Below are positions 59,830 to 64,000 of a stretch of DNA of 64,000 nt, piece by piece (the first letter of the stretch is position 1; each line of letters begins with the position of its first letter). The notes under the pieces are model-generated. The model saw only the letters and a list, made by a program, of their open reading frames with translations, did not search any database and was not told the DNA's origin. Source of the DNA: Streptomyces sp. NBC_01216 (lineage in GTDB: Bacteria; Actinomycetota; Actinomycetes; Streptomycetales; Streptomycetaceae); NCBI RefSeq assembly GCF_035994945.1, contig NZ_CP108677.1, positions 1,674,001 to 1,738,000 on the forward strand, read 5' to 3'. Position numbers and translations under genes: made by a program.

Positions 59830-60138
59830 TCAGCCGCCGAGAGCGCGGACGCCCGCCGTCACCAGCACCGCCGCGGCCACCACGAGCAGGAAGGGCGCGC
59901 GCAGGACCAGTGCCACGGCCGCCGCCGCGAGTCCGGCGGCTCGGGCGTCCAGGGCCGGCAGGCCGCCGGCGCTGAAGGTCTGCTGGGCGGTGAGCGCGGC
60001 CAGCAGGGCGACGGGCAACAGGCCCGCGAGTCGCTGGACCAGGGGCCGTTCCAGGGTGCCCGCGGGGACCAACAGTCCGAGGAGCTTGACCAGGTAGCAC
60101 CCGACAGCGGTGAGGCCGATCGCGATCCAGACGTTCAT
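59830..60138 (-). CDS. azlD: branched-chain amino acid exporter small subunit AzlD
   Basis: This 102-residue membrane protein has three or four helices (VWIAIGLTAVGCYLVKLLGLLVP, LAGLLPVALLAALTAQQ and LLVVAAAVLVTAGVRAL). It pairs with AzlC to export branched-chain amino acids or analogues. ATG 60138 overlaps the azlC stop (ATGA), so it is translationally coupled. It is convergent with the prenyltransferase-like gene. Confidence 0.92.
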   Translation of the reverse strand: MNVWIAIGLTAVGCYLVKLLGLLVPAGTLERPLVQRLAGLLPVALLAALTAQQTFSAGGLPALDARAAGLAAAAVALVLRAPFLLVVAAAVLVTAGVRALGG

Positions 60139-60953
60139 CGGGCGTCCTCCTTGTACTCGCCTGCCCCGCCGGCGCCACTGCTCCCACCGGCCTCGTCGGC
60201 CGCGCGGGCGGCGGCCCGGCGCCCCTGGACCCAGAGCACGGCGGGCGCGGCGAGTGCCGCCGCGAGGACCGGGACCCCCGCCGGCAGCACCGGCGACAGC
60301 CCGAGACCGAGGAGGACCGCGAGACCCGCGGTGGCGCGTTCGGTGGCGGTGCGGAGCATGGGCGCCAGCAGGGCGAGGAAGGTGGCCGGGCCGGCCGCGT
60401 CCAGCCCCCAGTCGCTGGTGTCGCCGATGGCCTCGGCACCCAGCGCACCGAGCAGGGTGGTCAGGTTCCACAGCACGTACAGGGTGAGTCCGGTGACGGT
60501 GAAACCGATCCGCGCGGCGCGCCGGCCGGGCTGTGCCAGCGCCACCGCCGTCGTCTCGTCGATCACCCAGTGCGCGGCGAAGGGCCTGACCGCGCGAGGC
60601 AGCGCGAGCAACTGGGACAGGCGAAGCCCGTAGAAGGCGTTGCGGGTTCCCAGGAAGAAGGCACCGGCCGCCGCCGTGAACGGATTGCCCCCCGACGCCA
60701 GCGCCCCGATCAGCGCGAACTGCGAGGCACCGGTGAAGACGAGGAGGCTGAGCGCGCAGGTCTGCAGCAGGCTCAGGCCGGACCCCGCCGAGGTCACCCC
60801 GAAGGCGAAGCCGGAGAGCCCGACGGCGACCCCGACGCCCAGGGCGTCGCGCACGACCGCCGAGTCCGCCTTGGCCGGGACTCCGGGTACCGCTCTCTCC
60901 GCCGCCGTGTCGGCGGCGGGCCGTATGACCGGAGGTGCTGTCTGTTCTGCCAC
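60135..60953 (-). CDS. azlC: branched-chain amino acid exporter large subunit AzlC
   Basis: This ~272-residue AzlC/YgaZ-type permease has motifs SGFAFGVTSAGSGLSLLQTC, LLVFTGASQFALIGALASGG and FFLGTRNAFYGLRLSQLL. GTG 60953 (VAEQTAPPVIRP) is the most likely start, 11 bases after the AraC stop; an ATG at 61034 would overlap the AraC gene by 71 bases. The C-terminal hydrophilic tail is Gly/Ala-rich. It forms an operon araC-azlC-azlD. Confidence 0.9.
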   Translation of the reverse strand: MAEQTAPPVIRPAADTAAERAVPGVPAKADSAVVRDALGVGVAVGLSGFAFGVTSAGSGLSLLQTCALSLLVFTGASQFALIGALASGGNPFTAAAGAFFLGTRNAFYGLRLSQLLALPRAVRPFAAHWVIDETTAVALAQPGRRAARIGFTVTGLTLYVLWNLTTLLGALGAEAIGDTSDWGLDAAGPATFLALLAPMLRTATERATAGLAVLLGLGLSPVLPAGVPVLAAALAAPAVLWVQGRRAAARAADEAGGSSGAGGAGEYKEDAR

Positions 60954-60963
60954 TCCGGGAACG

Positions 60964-61812
60964 CTACCGGCCCCGGTCCCCGGTGGTCTTGTACGTTCTT
61001 GCGCGCTGGTAGGCGCCCGGCGGGACGCCGACACTGCGGACGAAGTGCCGGTTGAGGTGCGGCTGGTCGGTGAACCCGACGGCCACGGCCGCCTCGGCGG
61101 GGGGCGTCCCCGCGTCCAGGAGCCTCCGCGCGCGCCGGACCCGCGCGTCGGTCAGCCAGGTGTGGGGCGGCATCCCGTAGGCGTCCCGGAAGGCCCGCAG
61201 CAGCGCGAAGGGGCTGGTGCCGAGATGGTCGGCGAGGCGCTCCAGGGTCGGTGGGTCGGTCATCCGCGCCTCGAGGAGGGCGCGGGCGCGCTCCGCGTTG
61301 CGGGCTCCGGCCGAGCGCGGCGCCGGCGGGGAGCCGATCCGGCCGCCGTGACTGCGCAGCATCCGCGCCGTGACCAGCCGCAGCAGGCTGTCGGCGGCGA
61401 GCGCGTTGCCCTCCTCGGCCGCCCGGTGCACGCCGAGGACGAGCCGCGCGGCCTGCGGATCGTCCACGACGGGCTCGGTGAAGCCGACGGAACCGCGCAG
61501 GGCGAGGGTGTCGGCGGCGATGGACCGGATCAGTCCGGCGTCGGGGTAGATCGTGCGGTACGTCCATCCCTCGGGTACGCCCGCGTGTCCGGTGTGCGAG
61601 GTGTCCGGGTTGACGAGGGCGATCTGGCCGGGCCCCGCGTGGACGAGTTCGTCCCGGTGGTGGAATGCCTCGACCCCCGCGGTGATCGCGGCGAAGACGA
61701 AGGTCTCGTGGGTGTGCCGGGCGAAGGTCTTCCGGACGTAGCGGGCGTGCAGCAGATCGACCCCGGGCAGCTCGGGATACTGCCAGTACCGTGCCCGCTC
61801 GCCGCTCGCCAT
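60964..61812 (-). CDS. AraC-family transcriptional regulator
   Basis: This 282-residue regulator has an N-terminal cupin-like ligand domain (RYVRKTFARHTHETFVFAAITAGVE) and two C-terminal HTHs (ERLADHLGTSPFALLRAFRDAYGMPPHTWLTD, then AVAVGFTDQPHLNRHFVRSVGVPPGAYQRA). ATG 61812 has GGCGGAGAATGGGG upstream. It is directly followed by azlC-azlD, so it probably controls export of the amino acid it senses. It is divergent from the Lhr helicase gene, 67 bases away. Confidence 0.92.
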   Translation of the reverse strand: MASGERARYWQYPELPGVDLLHARYVRKTFARHTHETFVFAAITAGVEAFHHRDELVHAGPGQIALVNPDTSHTGHAGVPEGWTYRTIYPDAGLIRSIAADTLALRGSVGFTEPVVDDPQAARLVLGVHRAAEEGNALAADSLLRLVTARMLRSHGGRIGSPPAPRSAGARNAERARALLEARMTDPPTLERLADHLGTSPFALLRAFRDAYGMPPHTWLTDARVRRARRLLDAGTPPAEAAVAVGFTDQPHLNRHFVRSVGVPPGAYQRARTYKTTGDRGR

Positions 61813-61879
61813 GTCCCCATTCTCCGCCCGCCCGCCGGGCCGGGGCCGGTCCGGGCGATTGTCAGTGGCGAGGTGCACG

Positions 61880-64000
61880 ATGGGGGACATGGTCACGCCC
61901 GCGCTCGATTCCTTCTCCCCCGCGACCCGCGGCTGGTTCACCGGGGCCTTCACCGCGCCCACGGCGGCGCAGGAGGGCGCCTGGCGGGCGATCGGTGAGG
62001 GCTCGGACGTACTCGTCGTGGCCCCGACCGGTTCCGGGAAGACCCTCGCCGCGTTCCTGGCCTCCCTGGACCGGCTCGCCTCGACGCCGCCGCCCGCCGA
62101 ACCGAGGAAGCGCTGCCGGGTGCTCTACGTCTCGCCTCTCAAGGCCCTCGCGGTGGACGTCGAGCGCAATCTACGCTCCCCGCTGACGGGCATCCGCCAG
62201 GAGTCCGTCCGGCTCGGGCGGCCCGAGCCCGACATCCGGGTCGGCATCCGTTCCGGGGACACCCCGCCCGCCGAGCGCCGGGCTCTGGCCACCCGGCCGC
62301 CGGACATTCTGATCACCACCCCCGAGTCCCTGTTCCTGATGCTGACCTCAGCCGCGCGCGAGGCGCTGTCCGGCATCGAGACGGTGATCCTGGACGAGGT
62401 CCACGCGGTCGCCGGGACGAAGCGCGGCGCGCACCTCGCCCTGTCCCTGGAGCGGCTCGACGAACTGCTGCCGCGCCCCGCCCGCCGGATCGGCCTGTCG
62501 GCGACGGTCCGTCCGGTGGACGAGGTGGCGCGCTACCTCTCCCCGCGGCGCCGGGTGGAGATCGTCCAGCCGCCCTCGGGGAAGGAGTTCGACCTGTCGG
62601 TGGTGGTCCCGGTCGAGGACATGGGCGAGCTGAGCGGCTCACCGGCGACCGAGGGCCGGGAAGGCGGCGACCGGCCGTCGATCTGGCCCCAGGTCGAGGA
62701 ACGCATCGCCGACCTCGTCCAGGCGCACCGCTCCACGATCGTGTTCGCGAACTCTCGCCGTCTCGCCGAGCGCCTGTGCAACCGCCTCAACGAGATCGCG
62801 TACGAGCGGGCCACCGGTGAAGTGATGCCCGAGGGCTCGCCGCCCGCCGAGATCATGGCCCAGTCCGGGGCAGCTCTGGGCGCCCCCTCGCTGCTCGCCC
62901 GCGCGCACCACGGCTCGGTGTCCAAAGAGCAGCGTTCCCAGGTCGAGGAGGACCTCAAGGCGGGCCGCCTGCCGGCCGTGGTCGCCACCTCCAGCCTGGA
63001 GCTGGGCATCGACATGGGCGCGGTGGACCTGGTCGTCCAGGTGGAGTCGCCGCCCTCCGTCGCCTCCGGGCTCCAGCGGGTGGGCCGCGCAGGACACCAG
63101 GTAGGCGCCGTGTCCACGGGCGTGGTCTTCCCCAAGTACCGCGGCGACCTGGTGCAGGCGGCCGTGGTCACCGAACGGATGCGGGCCGGTGCCATCGAGT
63201 CGATGCGTGTTCCGGCCAATCCGCTGGACGTGCTCGCGCAACAGCTCGTCGCGATGGTCGCCCTGGACAGCTGGCAGGTGGACGACCTGCTGGCCACCGT
63301 GCGGCGGGCGGCGCCCTTCGCCTCGCTGCCCGAGTCGGCGTTCACCGCCGTGCTGGACATGCTCGCCGGCCGCTACCCCTCGGACGCCTTCGCCGAGCTG
63401 CGCCCACGGGTCGTCTGGGACCGGGTCACCGGGACGGTCACCGGCCGTCCCGGGGCGCAGCGGCTCGCCGTCACCTCCGGCGGCACGATCCCCGACCGGG
63501 GCCTGTTCGGTGTCTTCCTGGTGGGCGCGGACCCGAAGAAGGGCGGCGGCCGGGTCGGGGAGCTCGACGAGGAGATGGTGTACGAGTCGCGGGTCGGCGA
63601 CGTCTTCACGCTGGGCACGACCAGCTGGCGCATCGAGGACATCACCCGGGACCGGGTCCTGGTCTCGCCCGCCCCCGGGGTGCCGGGACGGCTGCCGTTC
63701 TGGAAGGGCGACCAGCTGGGGAGACCGCTGGAACTGGGCCGTGCGGTGGGCGCGTTCCTTCGGGAGGTCGGCTCGCTCGCTCCGGAGGACGCGCGCTCGC
63801 GGCTGGCCGCCGCGGGCCTGGACGCCTGGGCCTGTGACAACGTCCTGGCCTACGTGGACGAGCAGCGGCGGGCGTGCGGTCACGTGCCGGACGACCGGAC
63901 GATCCTGGTCGAGCGCTTCCGGGACGAGCTCGGCGACTGGCGGATCGTCATCCACTCACCCTTCGGAGCGCAGGTGCACGCGCCGTGGGCGCTGGCGCTC
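61880..64000 (+). CDS. Lhr-type ATP-dependent helicase (3'-truncated by window edge)
   Basis: The first 707 residues of a protein usually about 1500 long are visible. ATG 61880 (MGDMVTPALDSF) is chosen because GAGG lies 6 bases upstream; an ATG three codons later is possible. Superfamily 2 motifs are present: Walker A APTGSGKTLAAFLASL, Ia LYVSPLKALAVDVERNL, DEVH (ILDEVHAVAGTKRGAHL), SAT (GLSATVRPVDEVA), ARAHHGSVSKEQR, VVATSSLELGIDMG and QRVGRAGHQVG. Then follows the start of the Lhr winged-helix/beta-barrel region. Lhr helicases unwind DNA or RNA:DNA hybrids in repair. The remainder is off the edge. Confidence 0.93.
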   Translation, partial: MGDMVTPALDSFSPATRGWFTGAFTAPTAAQEGAWRAIGEGSDVLVVAPTGSGKTLAAFLASLDRLASTPPPAEPRKRCRVLYVSPLKALAVDVERNLRSPLTGIRQESVRLGRPEPDIRVGIRSGDTPPAERRALATRPPDILITTPESLFLMLTSAAREALSGIETVILDEVHAVAGTKRGAHLALSLERLDELLPRPARRIGLSATVRPVDEVARYLSPRRRVEIVQPPSGKEFDLSVVVPVEDMGELSGSPATEGREGGDRPSIWPQVEERIADLVQAHRSTIVFANSRRLAERLCNRLNEIAYERATGEVMPEGSPPAEIMAQSGAALGAPSLLARAHHGSVSKEQRSQVEEDLKAGRLPAVVATSSLELGIDMGAVDLVVQVESPPSVASGLQRVGRAGHQVGAVSTGVVFPKYRGDLVQAAVVTERMRAGAIESMRVPANPLDVLAQQLVAMVALDSWQVDDLLATVRRAAPFASLPESAFTAVLDMLAGRYPSDAFAELRPRVVWDRVTGTVTGRPGAQRLAVTSGGTIPDRGLFGVFLVGADPKKGGGRVGELDEEMVYESRVGDVFTLGTTSWRIEDITRDRVLVSPAPGVPGRLPFWKGDQLGRPLELGRAVGAFLREVGSLAPEDARSRLAAAGLDAWACDNVLAYVDEQRRACGHVPDDRTILVERFRDELGDWRIVIHSPFGAQVHAPWALAL

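Overview
This is a 64 kb stretch of high-GC actinobacterial chromosome, almost certainly from a Streptomyces. The GC content is very high, third codon positions are saturated with G/C, GTG starts and GGAGG-type ribosome sites are common, and several families are typical of the genus (DUF4173, DUF3046, DUF4937, RshA, GluABCD, a coenzyme-B12 ribonucleotide reductase beside NrdR and LexA). From memory, the order recA-recX ... gluABCD ... miaB ... miaA-dapF-rshA ... hflX ... lexA-nrdR-nrdJ follows a conserved core segment of the Streptomyces coelicolor chromosome. I saw no tRNA, rRNA, CRISPR array, integrase or transposase.

Layout. 1-5127, minus strand: membrane protein DUF4173 (runs off the left edge), ADP-ribosylglycohydrolase, histidine phosphatase, DUF4937 protein and arylamine N-acetyltransferase. 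5494-13068: a TerD-like protein, then the DNA precursor/SOS block: nrdJ and nrdR (minus) back to back with lexA (plus), and a DinG-like helicase converging on lexA. 13118-19188, minus: an NRPS-independent siderophore (NIS) type operon with an aminotransferase, two IucA/IucC synthetases and a GNAT acyltransferase. 19510-21969, plus: two tandem secreted trypsin-like lipoproteins. 22070-33754: housekeeping genes hflX, an M1 peptidase, rshA, dapF, miaA and miaB, with two small plus-strand genes inserted.

33855-42044, minus: a complete four-gene Wadjet-type anti-plasmid system, jetA-jetB-jetC-jetD (DUF2397, DUF2398, TIGR02680 SMC-like, DUF2399/TIGR02679). It is packed with overlapping stop and start codons and sits between miaB and a four-carbon acid sugar kinase. 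It is the main accessory element in the window and the most interesting system. JetABC should form a loop-extruding SMC complex that recognises small circular DNA, and JetD should be the Toprim nuclease that cuts it.

42295-50741: sugar-acid kinase, a TAXI solute-binding protein, an OmpR-type two-component pair, and the glutamate ABC transporter gluABCD. 50900-54729: FAD monooxygenase, a two-domain MerR regulator and a divergent erythromycin-esterase-like gene. 54895-64000: recX-recA (SOS-type operator visible), AI-2E family transporter, DUF3046, a prenyltransferase-like protein, an araC-azlC-azlD cluster, and an Lhr-type helicase that runs off the right edge.

Visible regulation: SOS boxes at lexA and recA, two NrdR boxes 31 bp apart upstream of nrdR-nrdJ, several perfect terminator hairpins between convergent genes, and two copies of a dispersed palindrome (one containing the jetD stop codon).
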